Notes: generated from the letters alone by a model not told the origin. A stretch of 7,721 nt of DNA from Microcaldota archaeon (GCA_030666035.1 DAOUYQ010000037.1:1-7721), one strand, 5' to 3'. Positions 1 through 7,154 are shown, counted from the stretch's first letter. Numbers and translations are program-made.

Positions 1-10
1 CGCTAAAAAT

Positions 11-25
11 TGAAAGTATTATAAA
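11..25 (+). promoter_or_regulatory. Archaeal BRE/TATA promoter of the 401-residue gene
   Basis: A purine-rich BRE-like stretch (TGAAAG, 11-16) is followed by TTATAAA (19-25). The box centre is about 26 nt before the ATG at 49, which is the usual archaeal distance from TATA box to transcription start. Transcription would therefore begin at or next to the start codon and the mRNA would be leaderless. No Shine-Dalgarno-like sequence is needed with this arrangement. The box is read by eye only. Confidence 0.55.
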
Positions 26-48
26 GAATGTATGGATAAGAGAAGTGG

Positions 49-1254
49 ATGGTAGGGGAGAAAGCCAAGAAAGCAGAGCAGGAACTGGCATGGAGAGATT
101 CAAGGGTCTTTGCACAGTCATTTGAAAAATGGCTTGATGGAAAGACAGGCAAAATAGTTTATTTTGATGGGGGGAAAAGGATTGATTTGTTTTCCCTGTT
201 TACAGATAAAGAAAAAGAATGGCTTCTCAAATCTTATGGGAAAATAAAAAAGGATGAAAAGCGCATTTTCTTCAAGACGCTTATCTATTTTATGTGCCTT
301 CTTGGAACAAAAAAGGTTGGATGCAAAAACCTGGCAAAGGTATTGAAGAAAATGGCAACGGACGATGCCCGGCTGGGTGAGTTTTACGAGTATCTTGTGC
401 AATATGCTGAGCGGAAGGTGGAATACCGGGGAATACGATTCAGCTCGCTGGTATCAATAATGCAAAAAGAGAGCAATATTGAAAAGGAGTATTACAAATG
501 GTTCTCAAAAGAATTCCACCTGCCTCCGGAAGGAAAATGTCCGGAACATCCTGATTTCTTTACTACGAAAACCCCAAAAGAATTCATAGAGATGCGCAAG
601 AATGCCAAGTGGAAGCCGCTTTCCAGCATACTCTCCTCAATAGAAGGAATATATGTTGGAAATGCGGTGCTGGGGAAAATAAAGAACTATGTGGAGCATG
701 GGGGCATTACTAAACTTTCATTTGAGGGCACAGAACGGGCAGCCCGGGTTGCGAACCTGCTTTTTGAGTTTGGGCTGCAGGATATTTCCCAAAGCTCAAA
801 CAAAATAACTCTTGGGCTAAAAGAGACAATCTATGAAGCGAGAAAAAAGATTGAAGAGGCCCCGAGCTTTCCCAGGGAAGAATACCTAATGGAGAGTTAC
901 CTGGATTATTTTAAGGCCCATGGGCTGGATACAGTACATATCAATGAGATAAGTTACCTCTTCAATTCAGGAAAGGAAATTGAAGCGGTTGATAAAATGT
1001 GCAGGCTAATGGTCCAGGCATGCAAAAAGCAATACCTCATTATGGGGGAAAAAAAATACTCATTTGGAAAAGAAGGGCTCAGGATGGTTTCCGAGTTCAA
1101 AAAATACGTTGGGGAGGAGGGGCATGCTTCCCTGCTCCTGCTATATGATATGGTTAGCAAGAGGGACTATTCCTCTGCCCTCAAACGGCTGAAAACAATA
1201 TGCGATGCGATGGATGATATAAGGGGTGATTATCCCCATATGTTTTCACCCTGA
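49..1254 (+). CDS. Uncharacterised 401-residue protein, mostly helical
   Basis: I do not recognise the family. The ATG at 49 is the first in-frame start after an in-frame stop at 37-39, and it fits a leaderless start from the TATA box at 19-25. The protein is soluble-looking, rich in Lys and Glu, with no signal peptide, no membrane segment and no CxxC zinc pairs. Residues about 1-110 are charged and helical and carry aromatic residues. A central part (about 195-265) reads like a mixed alpha/beta segment. The C-terminal part (about 295-350) has a helix-turn-helix rhythm followed by a YLIMGEKKYSFGKEG hairpin-like stretch, which could be a winged-helix wing; this is weak inference. Codon use looks like its neighbours. 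The stop lies inside the end of the convergent aglB gene (9-nt overlap), so the two cannot have separate downstream spacers. Real coding status is well supported by length and compact placement; function is unknown. Confidence 0.8.
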   Translation: MVGEKAKKAEQELAWRDSRVFAQSFEKWLDGKTGKIVYFDGGKRIDLFSLFTDKEKEWLLKSYGKIKKDEKRIFFKTLIYFMCLLGTKKVGCKNLAKVLKKMATDDARLGEFYEYLVQYAERKVEYRGIRFSSLVSIMQKESNIEKEYYKWFSKEFHLPPEGKCPEHPDFFTTKTPKEFIEMRKNAKWKPLSSILSSIEGIYVGNAVLGKIKNYVEHGGITKLSFEGTERAARVANLLFEFGLQDISQSSNKITLGLKETIYEARKKIEEAPSFPREEYLMESYLDYFKAHGLDTVHINEISYLFNSGKEIEAVDKMCRLMVQACKKQYLIMGEKKYSFGKEGLRMVSEFKKYVGEEGHASLLLLYDMVSKRDYSSALKRLKTICDAMDDIRGDYPHMFSP

Positions 1255-4200
1255 AATTTTGTAGAGCTTCACTGCACCGTCACTTGTCTGGTAAACCTGC
1301 TCAAAGCCTTCAAGCTGTTCAAATATAAATGCCTGGTAGAGCGTGGAATCATAAAACTTTGTTGTGCGGTCTTCCCAGCCGGATTTCAGCTCCCCATCTT
1401 CAAGCCACACCAGGTCTTTGGTGTAATATACATCATATACGCGGGTGCCATCGGCAGTTACAAATACTTCCTTGAGGAAAGCCTTATGCAGCTTCAGGTC
1501 TCCATTCTCATATACCTGGTCAAGCTTGTATAGGGCAGTGATTGTTTCGCCTGTAGCGAGCGTTGCTTCCCCAAGGCAATATTTTTGCTGCCCGGATATT
1601 GCATCATATGTGGTTATTCCGGATTTGCCTGTGAGGGCAGAAATTGTGCATGGCTGCTGGGCTGCGGGAATTGCAACCTGCTCCCACCTGTGCTGCGCTT
1701 CACAGAGGGATTGGCCTGGTGACTGCTCAAGCGTAGTTTCATTGTTCCTGGAGCAGGAAAGGTAATTCAGGGCGTGATATTTTCCTCCGAAGCTCCCATC
1801 TGCATTCAGCAGGATTTCCCTGTCAAAGAAAACATATTCTGAACCATGGTCCTTCATTGTCTGCTTTAGTTCTTCCGGGGTGCCGTAAATAAATCCATGC
1901 GCAACTTCCAGGATCATATCATGGTATGCATGGTCATTTCTTAGGACTGTATCCCTCTGGCCAAAATAATTGGTCCAGTGCCCATAATCCCACCAGGAAG
2001 TAAATCTTGCGTCTTTTGGGGATTCCTCATATTGCCACTCAGTAAATTCAATCCAATAGGGTGTCAGCATGTTGCATCTAAGCGATACAAGCAGCTGCTC
2101 ATCTGCTGTGGGCGCATTCGGGTCTGCGAATATGGAATACATGCAAAGTACAGGGTCGTACTGGGAAGTCATTCCTTGGGACGCAAAACCAACAGGGTCT
2201 TCTGCAGCGCTGCAGGCAGGGCCATATCCGCTCAATGTGCAAAGGTTTGCCATCCTGGGCTGGAGGGCTTCAGGATTATCCTGGAACCTTTCCTGGAACG
2301 AGCCAAAGAAGAGCTTGCTTGCAATTCCATTGTTCCACTCAAAATACACAAAAAAGAAACTGATTAATGTAAAGCCAAGCATCAGGTAGCTTGTGTAAAC
2401 TTTTCTTTTTTCTTCATCCTTGAATTTATGGATTAAGTTCTTCAGGAACTGGGAGATTTCCCCAAGTGAAACGCCCAAACCTATGGCAAGGGCAAAACCA
2501 AGGTATACTACATATTTGGTCTTGAACAGCCCGATTATGGAAATTGGGAAAATGAATGCTGCAAAGAGGAGGGCAAGCCTCTGCTCCTTTGTCTTGAGCT
2601 TTATGTAGATTGAGTGAAAAACCGAAACAAACATCGCAAAGAAGATTACCATTATCATGCTATTGTTCTTATCATGATATTGCAGCTCAGTTCCAAAAAC
2701 CTTATTTAGCACTGCAACCATCGCGGAAAGCACAAGATTGGAGATTGCGGTAAGGAACAATGCAACAAACGCAAATATGTGCTGGAAAATTCCGACAATA
2801 AGCTCAAAAATGCCAATTATTATGTTCTTGTTTGAAAAATCAAGCAACTGCTCCATTGGCGGAAAGCGGGTAAAGTCCATTCCAATGAATCCCAGCTGGG
2901 CTTCGAAACTTGCCCCTGCTATTCCCTGTTCCGCAATAGTGCGGTCCAGTGCCTTGTTGAATTGGGTTATGCCCAGTGCCCCTTTGGCCATTGAGAATAT
3001 GGGGTCCCCAATTGGGGTGAATAGCACTAGTACAAGCGCAATAATGATTACTGCTGCAAGCGGGGCAGCTGCCTTCCCCATGTCATCCATATTGATTTTG
3101 GGCAGGTTTTTAACCGGAAGCTTAAGTGCGGAAACCCCTGCAAGAACCTGGAGGAGGAGAATTGCGATGGAAAAGAGGTATGCAATCAAGAGCATCAATG
3201 GATAGCCGGATAGTAATCCATCCAAAACAAAAGTTTCATGGAATAAATTGGTGAGCATTGTTGAGAGGATTGGCCCAAGAAGGATTATGATTCCATTTAC
3301 CTGTACGTTTTTGAGAAGGTCCTCCTTCATAATAAAAAGGAATATTGCCTGCAATGGAATGAAAATAAGAAGCGTTGTAACCAGTACAATTGCGGAGCTT
3401 GAGCCCAGGAAGGTTGCAAGGAATGCGAGCCCTGCAAGCACCCCAAAGCCCAGGTCCTTTCGCTTTACTGCCAAGGCGTACATTCCCAGGAAAAATGCAA
3501 GCCCAAAAAATGCATATGGCTGGATTTCGCTTTCCCCTGCCATTAATTTCATCACAAACATCGGGATGAATGCAGCAACCCCTGCAGCTGCAAGGCCAAA
3601 GGTGCGCTTATATTCAGAAGAAACCATCAGGTAAAGGAAAAACACTGCCAAAGCTGCAAAAATTGGGGGGAGCATTCCTGCAACTGCAGAAAGCATATAC
3701 CTGTCAAAAACAGTATCCTGGTTGTAAAGCGCATAAGTTATTACTTCTAGGTAGGCTTTCATCGGGGCGGTCCTGTGCGAACTAAGGTGGGGGTACCATG
3801 CAGAAGTATCCTGTAATGGGGCAGCTCCGTGCTGAAGAATCAAAGCGGGATGCTGGATATAATAATATGGGTCCAGCTCCATGAAAACAGGGCCGAATGT
3901 CTGCATCCTTATGTAAAATGCAAGGAGCATAATGAGCGCAAGGGCCACAGATGGGGCTACCTTTCTGTAATCTGTTGGGAGCAAAAGCCCCTCCCATGCT
4001 TTTTGCTTTATAAAAAGTGCAATTGATGTTAGGTAGAATAGGGCAATGCAGAGGACTGCGATTCCATAACTAAATTCAACGCCTGCAAGAAGAAGCAGGA
4101 ATGCAAATAGCGCTGGAAGAAGCATGCCCAGGCCAAAGCCTATTGCCGCCTTGTCAAAAAGAGGGAGTTCCTTCTTCTTGAGAATAGCAATTGAGAAAAT

Positions 4201-4266
4201 CGCCCCGGGAACAAAGAATCCCAGGAAAACCCAAAACAACAGGTAGAATGGATCAAATTCAAACAT
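1246..4266 (-). CDS. aglB: AglB/STT3-type dolichyl-phosphate oligosaccharyltransferase
   Basis: This is the membrane enzyme that moves a lipid-linked glycan onto Asn in N-X-S/T sequons of exported proteins. The N-terminal part is polytopic, with about a dozen hydrophobic segments, followed by a soluble outer domain. Residue numbers here count from the upstream GTG at 4278. Landmarks are ELDPYY at 134-139, matching the first-loop DxD motif with the catalytic Asp kept (D136); TIAEQ at 447-451, matching the TIxE motif of the long external loop; and WWDYG at 762-766, the sequon-recognition motif, at the start of the soluble domain. A DREIL stretch further on matches the place of the DK-type motif. 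Length is normal for archaeal AglB. Start choice: ATG at 4266 has GGTG 5 nt upstream, while GTG at 4278 (four residues longer) has no such site. A TATA box at 4313-4320 gives it its own promoter behind two ftsZ genes. First acidic residue is Glu rather than Asp. Confidence 0.93.
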   Translation of the reverse strand: MFEFDPFYLLFWVFLGFFVPGAIFSIAILKKKELPLFDKAAIGFGLGMLLPALFAFLLLLAGVEFSYGIAVLCIALFYLTSIALFIKQKAWEGLLLPTDYRKVAPSVALALIMLLAFYIRMQTFGPVFMELDPYYYIQHPALILQHGAAPLQDTSAWYPHLSSHRTAPMKAYLEVITYALYNQDTVFDRYMLSAVAGMLPPIFAALAVFFLYLMVSSEYKRTFGLAAAGVAAFIPMFVMKLMAGESEIQPYAFFGLAFFLGMYALAVKRKDLGFGVLAGLAFLATFLGSSSAIVLVTTLLIFIPLQAIFLFIMKEDLLKNVQVNGIIILLGPILSTMLTNLFHETFVLDGLLSGYPLMLLIAYLFSIAILLLQVLAGVSALKLPVKNLPKINMDDMGKAAAPLAAVIIIALVLVLFTPIGDPIFSMAKGALGITQFNKALDRTIAEQGIAGASFEAQLGFIGMDFTRFPPMEQLLDFSNKNIIIGIFELIVGIFQHIFAFVALFLTAISNLVLSAMVAVLNKVFGTELQYHDKNNSMIMVIFFAMFVSVFHSIYIKLKTKEQRLALLFAAFIFPISIIGLFKTKYVVYLGFALAIGLGVSLGEISQFLKNLIHKFKDEEKRKVYTSYLMLGFTLISFFFVYFEWNNGIASKLFFGSFQERFQDNPEALQPRMANLCTLSGYGPACSAAEDPVGFASQGMTSQYDPVLCMYSIFADPNAPTADEQLLVSLRCNMLTPYWIEFTEWQYEESPKDARFTSWWDYGHWTNYFGQRDTVLRNDHAYHDMILEVAHGFIYGTPEELKQTMKDHGSEYVFFDREILLNADGSFGGKYHALNYLSCSRNNETTLEQSPGQSLCEAQHRWEQVAIPAAQQPCTISALTGKSGITTYDAISGQQKYCLGEATLATGETITALYKLDQVYENGDLKLHKAFLKEVFVTADGTRVYDVYYTKDLVWLEDGELKSGWEDRTTKFYDSTLYQAFIFEQLEGFEQVYQTSDGAVKLYKISG

Positions 4267-4312
4267 CAGCACACCCACATCAGAATAAATTCAGAAGAGT
4301 AATAATAGAGAA

Positions 4313-4320
4313 AATTTAAA
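4313..4320 (-). promoter_or_regulatory. TATA box of aglB
   Basis: On the minus strand this reads TTTAAATT, preceded by the C/T-rich run that follows the ftsZ stop. Its centre predicts transcription starting near 4290. That gives a short leader of about 24 nt containing GGTG (4272-4275) just before the ATG at 4266. The same T-rich stretch could also end the ftsZ transcript, since archaeal termination often uses oligo-T runs. Either use, or both, is possible. Confidence 0.45.
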
Positions 4321-4331
4321 AGGGAAGGGGA

Positions 4332-5492
4332 TTAAAGGATGGATCTGAGTATTTCACCCTGCATCTCTTCCTGCGGCTTCTGCTCCTCAAAAAGATGAGG
4401 TGCGCTCACACCAGTAATTACGGCAGTCACTTCAATTGCATTTGCAAGATCCGGATTTACCCTTGCACCCATCTTCACTTCAGCATCTTCATGGAAATCA
4501 TCGCTTATGCCTACGCAAATCTGGGTTGCATCCCCCAGGCTCAGGCCGCCCGCGCCCTCAACATGGATAAGGGCTCCTTTTGCACCCTCATAGGAAACTT
4601 TAAGGAGCGGGTTATTTCTTGTGCTCTCTACAACGCCCTCAACCATTCCTGCTCCTGCCCCGGAGCCCTTTCCAATTGAAATCATTGCAAGGCCGCCATC
4701 CTTCATGATTGCACGCACATCTGCATAATCCACATTCATCATGCTTGGAAGAACTACAAGGTCCGAGATTCCACGCACCGCTTTGAGGGCAATTTCGTCT
4801 GCCAGGGCAAATGCCTTGTCGATTGGAAGGTTGGGCGCATAGCCAAGAAGCAGGTCATTTTCAATTACAATTACGGTGTCTGCTTCCTTCATGAGTTCTT
4901 TGAGCCCATCTCTTGCCCGATGTATTCTTGAGCGCTCTATCCTGAATGGGTAGGTTACTACTCCAATTACGGTGGCGCCCTGGGCTTTTGCAATTTGCGC
5001 AAGCAGGGGGGATGCCCCTGTTCCTGTTCCCCCACCCAATCCTGCACAAATAAATACAATTTCATTTTCCCCAATGAGCTTCTTCAACGCATCCTTGTCA
5101 GCATCAGCTGCTTTTGCTGCAACTGCAGGGTCTCCTCCGCTTCCCAGGCCCTTGGTGACCATTCTGCCCAGGAGGTGCTTCTCATGTGATTCCACAACGC
5201 CTAAATGCAGCTTGTCTGTGTTTATTGCAATTGTGCGGGCGCTTTTAATTCCACTTTTGGTGATTCTGCTCACGCTGTTGCAGCCTGCACCACCTACGCC
5301 AATTACCGAAATCCTAATTGAAGAATTCTCCTCTATTCCATTTGGTTCCTCTATCTGTTCCCTGGGCTTTTCATCAGTTGGAAGGGGCAATTGTTCAGAA
5401 ACATTCTCAGTTTTCTCCTCAAAAATTGGGGCAATCTCTTTTTTTGCAGCTTCCTTTTCAGAAAGAACATCTTTTACAATACCATCTAGCAT
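4332..5492 (-). CDS. ftsZ: Cell-division GTPase FtsZ, second and more divergent paralogue
   Basis: Tubulin-fold GTPase that polymerises at the division site. Visible motifs: GVGGAG at 65-70 in the first nucleotide-binding loop, NTDKLHL at 91-97, the tubulin signature GGGTGTG at 153-159, and the synergy loop NVDYADVRAIM at 253-263, with both acidic residues needed to complete the neighbour's active site. It is therefore predicted to be an active GTPase. The first 60 residues are a long acidic, proline-containing linker. They open with MLDGIVKDVL, which resembles the opening of the upstream FtsZ. The usual NDR/NDK near 212-214 is NDL here. The tail ends EEMQGEILRSIL, a possible short binding peptide for a membrane anchor such as SepF. 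ATG 5492 is supported by GGTGA (5499-5503) 6 nt upstream. Archaeal FtsZ1 versus FtsZ2 identity is unclear for this copy. Confidence 0.95.
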   Translation of the reverse strand: MLDGIVKDVLSEKEAAKKEIAPIFEEKTENVSEQLPLPTDEKPREQIEEPNGIEENSSIRISVIGVGGAGCNSVSRITKSGIKSARTIAINTDKLHLGVVESHEKHLLGRMVTKGLGSGGDPAVAAKAADADKDALKKLIGENEIVFICAGLGGGTGTGASPLLAQIAKAQGATVIGVVTYPFRIERSRIHRARDGLKELMKEADTVIVIENDLLLGYAPNLPIDKAFALADEIALKAVRGISDLVVLPSMMNVDYADVRAIMKDGGLAMISIGKGSGAGAGMVEGVVESTRNNPLLKVSYEGAKGALIHVEGAGGLSLGDATQICVGISDDFHEDAEVKMGARVNPDLANAIEVTAVITGVSAPHLFEEQKPQEEMQGEILRSIL

Positions 5493-5498
5493 TTACGG

Positions 5499-5532
5499 TC
5501 ACCAATAGAAGATATAAAAGAAGAAATAAAAA
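5499..5532 (-). promoter_or_regulatory. Promoter and ribosome-binding site of the downstream ftsZ
   Basis: GGTGA at 5499-5503 sits 6 nt before the ATG at 5492 and matches the archaeal anti-Shine-Dalgarno. Two TATA-like boxes lie upstream: TTTTATAT (5512-5519) and TTTTTATTT (5524-5532). The nearer one predicts a leaderless start, which would lose the GGTGA. The farther one predicts a start near 5502 that keeps most of it, so the farther box, or readthrough from the upstream ftsZ, fits better. Confidence 0.4.
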
Positions 5533-5535
5533 GGT

Positions 5536-5565
5536 TTTGCCCATTTTCCGAAGAAAACGGGCAAA
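5536..5565 (-). terminator. cUUCGg-loop hairpin between the two ftsZ genes
   Basis: The arms at 5536-5548 and 5553-5565 form a 13-bp stem around a 4-nt loop. In the minus-strand RNA all 13 positions pair (one G-U wobble), and the loop is UUCG closed by C-G, the very stable tetraloop. On the plus strand the wobble becomes an A-C mismatch, so the structure favours minus-strand RNA. It begins 20 nt after the upstream ftsZ stop. A TTTTTATTT tract follows it, as expected of an intrinsic-type terminator or attenuator. It could also stabilise the 3' end of the upstream ftsZ mRNA. Confidence 0.6.
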
Positions 5566-5571
5566 TTTTAA

Positions 5572-5587
5572 GAACGCGCTCGCGTTC
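5572..5587. repeat. Short GC palindrome at the ftsZ stop codon
   Basis: GAACGCG and CGCGTTC flank a CT centre, giving a perfect 16-bp palindrome that overlaps the TGA stop of the upstream ftsZ (5586-5588). As RNA it can fold only as 6 bp with a 4-nt loop. It lies directly before the longer UUCG hairpin on the same transcript, so the two may act together at the 3' end. A protein site is the alternative. Confidence 0.4.
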
Positions 5588-6665
5588 AGCCAAGCATTTC
5601 AAGGTCGCTGCTGAATGAAGGCATTGAGGATTCTTCCTCGACTTCGTAATCCCTTCCAAGGATTGAAGCGCCCTTCACACCAGTTACAATTGCAACGATT
5701 TCGAGCTTGCCCTCATAGTTCTGCATTATGCGGGCTCCCCATTTCACGTTTGCTTCAGCGTCCATGCGCTCGGTAATGATGTCCCCTGCCTTGATTGCAT
5801 CGCCCAGGCTGAGGTCGCTTCCACCGGAAATGTGGATAATTGCGCCCTTTGCGCCTTCAAAGTCAACATCCAGGAGCCTGTTTTTAACAACCGCATCTGC
5901 AGCGCTGGTTACCTTATCTGTTCCTTTTCCTTCACCAACTGCAATAAAGCCTACGCCTCCGCCCTGCATAATTGAGCGCACATCTGCAAAGTCAATGTTA
6001 ATCAGTGATGGCTGGGTAATTGTCCAGACCAGGCCGCTAATTGCCCTTGCGAGGATTTCATCTGCAACTGCAAATGCTTCACTCATTGGGAGGTTGGGCA
6101 CCAATTGCACCAGCCTGTTGTTGTCAAGGATAATAACTGAATCGCAGTTCTGCCTGAGCTTTGAGATGGACTCATCTGCCTTCTTCCTTCGGGCCCTCTC
6201 AAGTGCAAAGGGATAAGTTACCATGGCTACGGTAATTGCACCCTGTTCCTTTGCAATCTGTGCAACGATAGGGGCTGCTCCGCCTCCGGTTCCTCCACCC
6301 ATTCCGGCGCAGATAAACACAAGGTGTGCCCCTTCAAGCTCCCTCTCAATTAATGGGCGGTCTACCTCTGCGGATTTTGCACCAAGGTCCGGGTAACCAC
6401 CTGCACCAAGGCCTTTAGTGATGCTTCTTCCAATTAGCACTTTTGCTGCCTTTTCGTGGACCTGCTTAAGGTGCTGCTTATCCGTATTAATTGCAATAAG
6501 CTGGCTTCCTTTTACGCCCGATTTAATGAGCCTGTTGATGGTGTTATTTCCTGCACCACCTACACCTACAGTAACAATCTTGATTGTTTCTGAACTTTCA
6601 TCATCCTCGGCTGCCGATGTCTCGGGAGCTCTCTCTCCGACTACAGATTTTACAAGGTCATCCAT
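5586..6665 (-). CDS. ftsZ: Cell-division GTPase FtsZ, archaeal FtsZ2-like
   Basis: This is the division-ring GTPase. Motifs in order: GVGGAGN at 34-40, NTDKQHLK at 60-67, the tubulin signature in the less common form GGGTGGG at 123-129, LDNNRLV at 180-186, ITQPSLIN at 216-223, and the synergy loop [11 protein letters not shown] at 223-233 with both acidic residues present. The runs [16 protein letters not shown] and WGARI resemble what I recall of haloarchaeal FtsZ2, so I lean to that class. The protein has 359 residues with only about 28 before the core. Its opening MDDLVKSVV matches the opening of the other FtsZ in style. The tail [17 protein letters not shown] is acidic and ends in a hydrophobic peptide, typical of a partner-binding C-terminus. 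ATG 6665 is supported by GAGG at 6674-6677, 8 nt upstream. It is the first gene of the minus-strand block and is divergent from vapB. Confidence 0.96.
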   Translation of the reverse strand: MDDLVKSVVGERAPETSAAEDDESSETIKIVTVGVGGAGNNTINRLIKSGVKGSQLIAINTDKQHLKQVHEKAAKVLIGRSITKGLGAGGYPDLGAKSAEVDRPLIERELEGAHLVFICAGMGGGTGGGAAPIVAQIAKEQGAITVAMVTYPFALERARRKKADESISKLRQNCDSVIILDNNRLVQLVPNLPMSEAFAVADEILARAISGLVWTITQPSLINIDFADVRSIMQGGGVGFIAVGEGKGTDKVTSAADAVVKNRLLDVDFEGAKGAIIHISGGSDLSLGDAIKAGDIITERMDAEANVKWGARIMQNYEGKLEIVAIVTGVKGASILGRDYEVEEESSMPSFSSDLEMLG

Positions 6666-6673
6666 ATTATTCG

Positions 6674-6710
6674 CCTCGAGAGAAAAAGGAAAAACATTCT
6701 TTAAATATTT
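6674..6710 (-). promoter_or_regulatory. Promoter and ribosome-binding site of the first ftsZ
   Basis: On the minus strand, AAATATTTAAAG (6699-6710) provides a TATA box centred near 6703, giving a start near 6677. GAGG at 6674-6677 then lies at the very 5' end of a leader of about 12 nt. A C/T-rich stretch (TTTTTCCTTTTTCTCTC) lies between them. The divergent vapB promoter is about 80 bp away on the other strand. Confidence 0.5.
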
Positions 6711-6780
6711 TGAGATTTACGTCGGAGAATGAATTACACAAATTTAAACAAAATAGAACAGGTTGTGGAAAGCAACGTCG

Positions 6781-6794
6781 GAAAGCATATAAAT
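6781..6794 (+). promoter_or_regulatory. BRE/TATA promoter of vapB
   Basis: GAAAG (6781-6785) is a BRE-like element directly before CATATAAAT (6786-6794). The box centre is about 26 nt before the ATG at 6816, predicting a leaderless vapB mRNA. This choice decides the start: the longer frame from 6729 would begin upstream of its own promoter. Confidence 0.6.
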
Positions 6795-6814
6795 GTATGC
6801 AGTGCATGTATTTA
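6790..6814. promoter_or_regulatory. Probable VapB operator: 25-nt imperfect palindrome
   Basis: The palindrome is centred on G6802, with inner arms ATGCA (6797-6801) and TGCAT (6803-6807) and outer arms TAAAT (6790-6794) and ATTTA (6810-6814). Ten of twelve symmetric position pairs are complementary. The two exceptions are a GT dinucleotide repeated on both sides. It overlaps the end of the TATA box and fills the space up to the start codon. VapB proteins typically repress their own operon, so binding here would block transcription initiation. The function is inferred. Confidence 0.5.
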
Positions 6815-6815
6815 C

Positions 6816-7031
6816 ATGGTCAAGGTAATCACTATTCGTGATGATGTTTACGACCGCCTGAGTTCTCTTAAAAAGCGGCACGCAATGAGCTTTTCCCAAG
6901 CCATTGACCTGCTCCTTAACGAGAGCAAACTCACCCGCGAAGGATTGCTTGACCACGCAGGAAAGCTCAAAGAGGCAGATATTAACCGAAGGGCTTTATA
7001 CCGCTTAAAAAGGTGGGGAAGTGGCGACTGA
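6816..7031 (+). CDS. vapB: VapB-type antitoxin, DUF217-like
   Basis: A 71-residue protein. Its first half (TIRDDVYDRLSSLKKRHAMS, then FSQAIDLLL) has the beta-strand/helix/helix pattern of archaeal DUF217 VapB antitoxins, which bind operator DNA as dimers. The basic C-terminal half (INRRALYRLKRWGSGD) would wrap the toxin. ATG 6816 is chosen because the BRE/TATA box gives a leaderless start exactly there; an ATG at 6729 would add 29 residues unlike the family. The last codons lie in the 19-bp repeat that also carries the vapC start. The TGA stop is made of the last T of that repeat plus GA from the inserted element. Without the insertion the stop would be TAA at the same place, so the protein is unchanged. 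Confidence 0.85.
   Translation: MVKVITIRDDVYDRLSSLKKRHAMSFSQAIDLLLNESKLTREGLLDHAGKLKEADINRRALYRLKRWGSGD
7011..7029 (+). repeat. Left copy of 19-bp direct repeat (probable target duplication)
   Basis: The sequence AGGTGGGGAAGTGGCGACT is identical at 7504-7522. The bases flanking the two copies differ on both sides, so the repeat is exactly 19 bp. This copy holds the vapB C-terminal codons and an orphan vapC start (GTG at 7021) with its ribosome-binding site. Initiation there would read into the element rather than into VapC. Confidence 0.9.
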
Positions 7032-7035
7032 TTCC

Positions 7036-7057
7036 GAACCGCAGGGGGAGTCCCCCC
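7036..7057 (+). repeat. Left terminal inverted repeat with GC hairpin
   Basis: It begins GAACCGC, then GGGGG and CCCCCC around AGT. It matches the inverse of 7480-7501 at 18 of 22 positions. The repeat is itself a hairpin (GGGGG, loop AGT, CCCCC), followed by TTTCT on the plus strand, so it may act as an intrinsic-type terminator just after the vapB stop. Confidence 0.6.
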
Positions 7058-7062
7058 TTTCT

Positions 7063-7101
7063 GAGAAATCTGCGATTTCTTCTCTTGAGCGGAGCTCAAG
7101 A
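7063..7101. repeat. Double-hairpin module, copy A
   Basis: There are two hairpins in tandem. AGAAATC (7064-7070) pairs with GATTTCT (7074-7080). CTTGAGC (7084-7090) pairs with GCTCAAG (7094-7100) around a GGA loop. CTG (7061-7063) and CAG (7102-7104) could close both into a three-way junction. It matches copy B (7266-7304) at 30 of 39 positions without gaps. Confidence 0.6.
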
Positions 7102-7154
7102 CAGTTTGAGGTTCCTCCTGATTCCCCCCAGTTATGGATATTATTCCGCAAAGG

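Noticed and set aside
1224..1239. GGGG/CCCC hairpin near the gene 1-aglB convergent ends as a bidirectional terminator
   Set aside because: Only four base pairs form around a 7-nt loop and no T-run follows on either strand.
4267..4278. GTG at 4278 as the aglB start
   Set aside because: It has no ribosome-binding site, while ATG 4266 has GGTG at a good distance. The difference is only four residues and is not certain.
1400..6600. Many plus-strand open frames opposite aglB and the ftsZ genes
   Set aside because: They lie antisense to strongly supported genes, lack promoters or ribosome-binding sites, and translate to Ser/Pro/Ala-rich shadow sequence.
6729..6815. An upstream ATG extending vapB by 29 residues
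   Set aside because: The extension contains the BRE/TATA box and palindrome and does not resemble DUF217 N-termini; the ATG at 6816 fits the family and a leaderless start.
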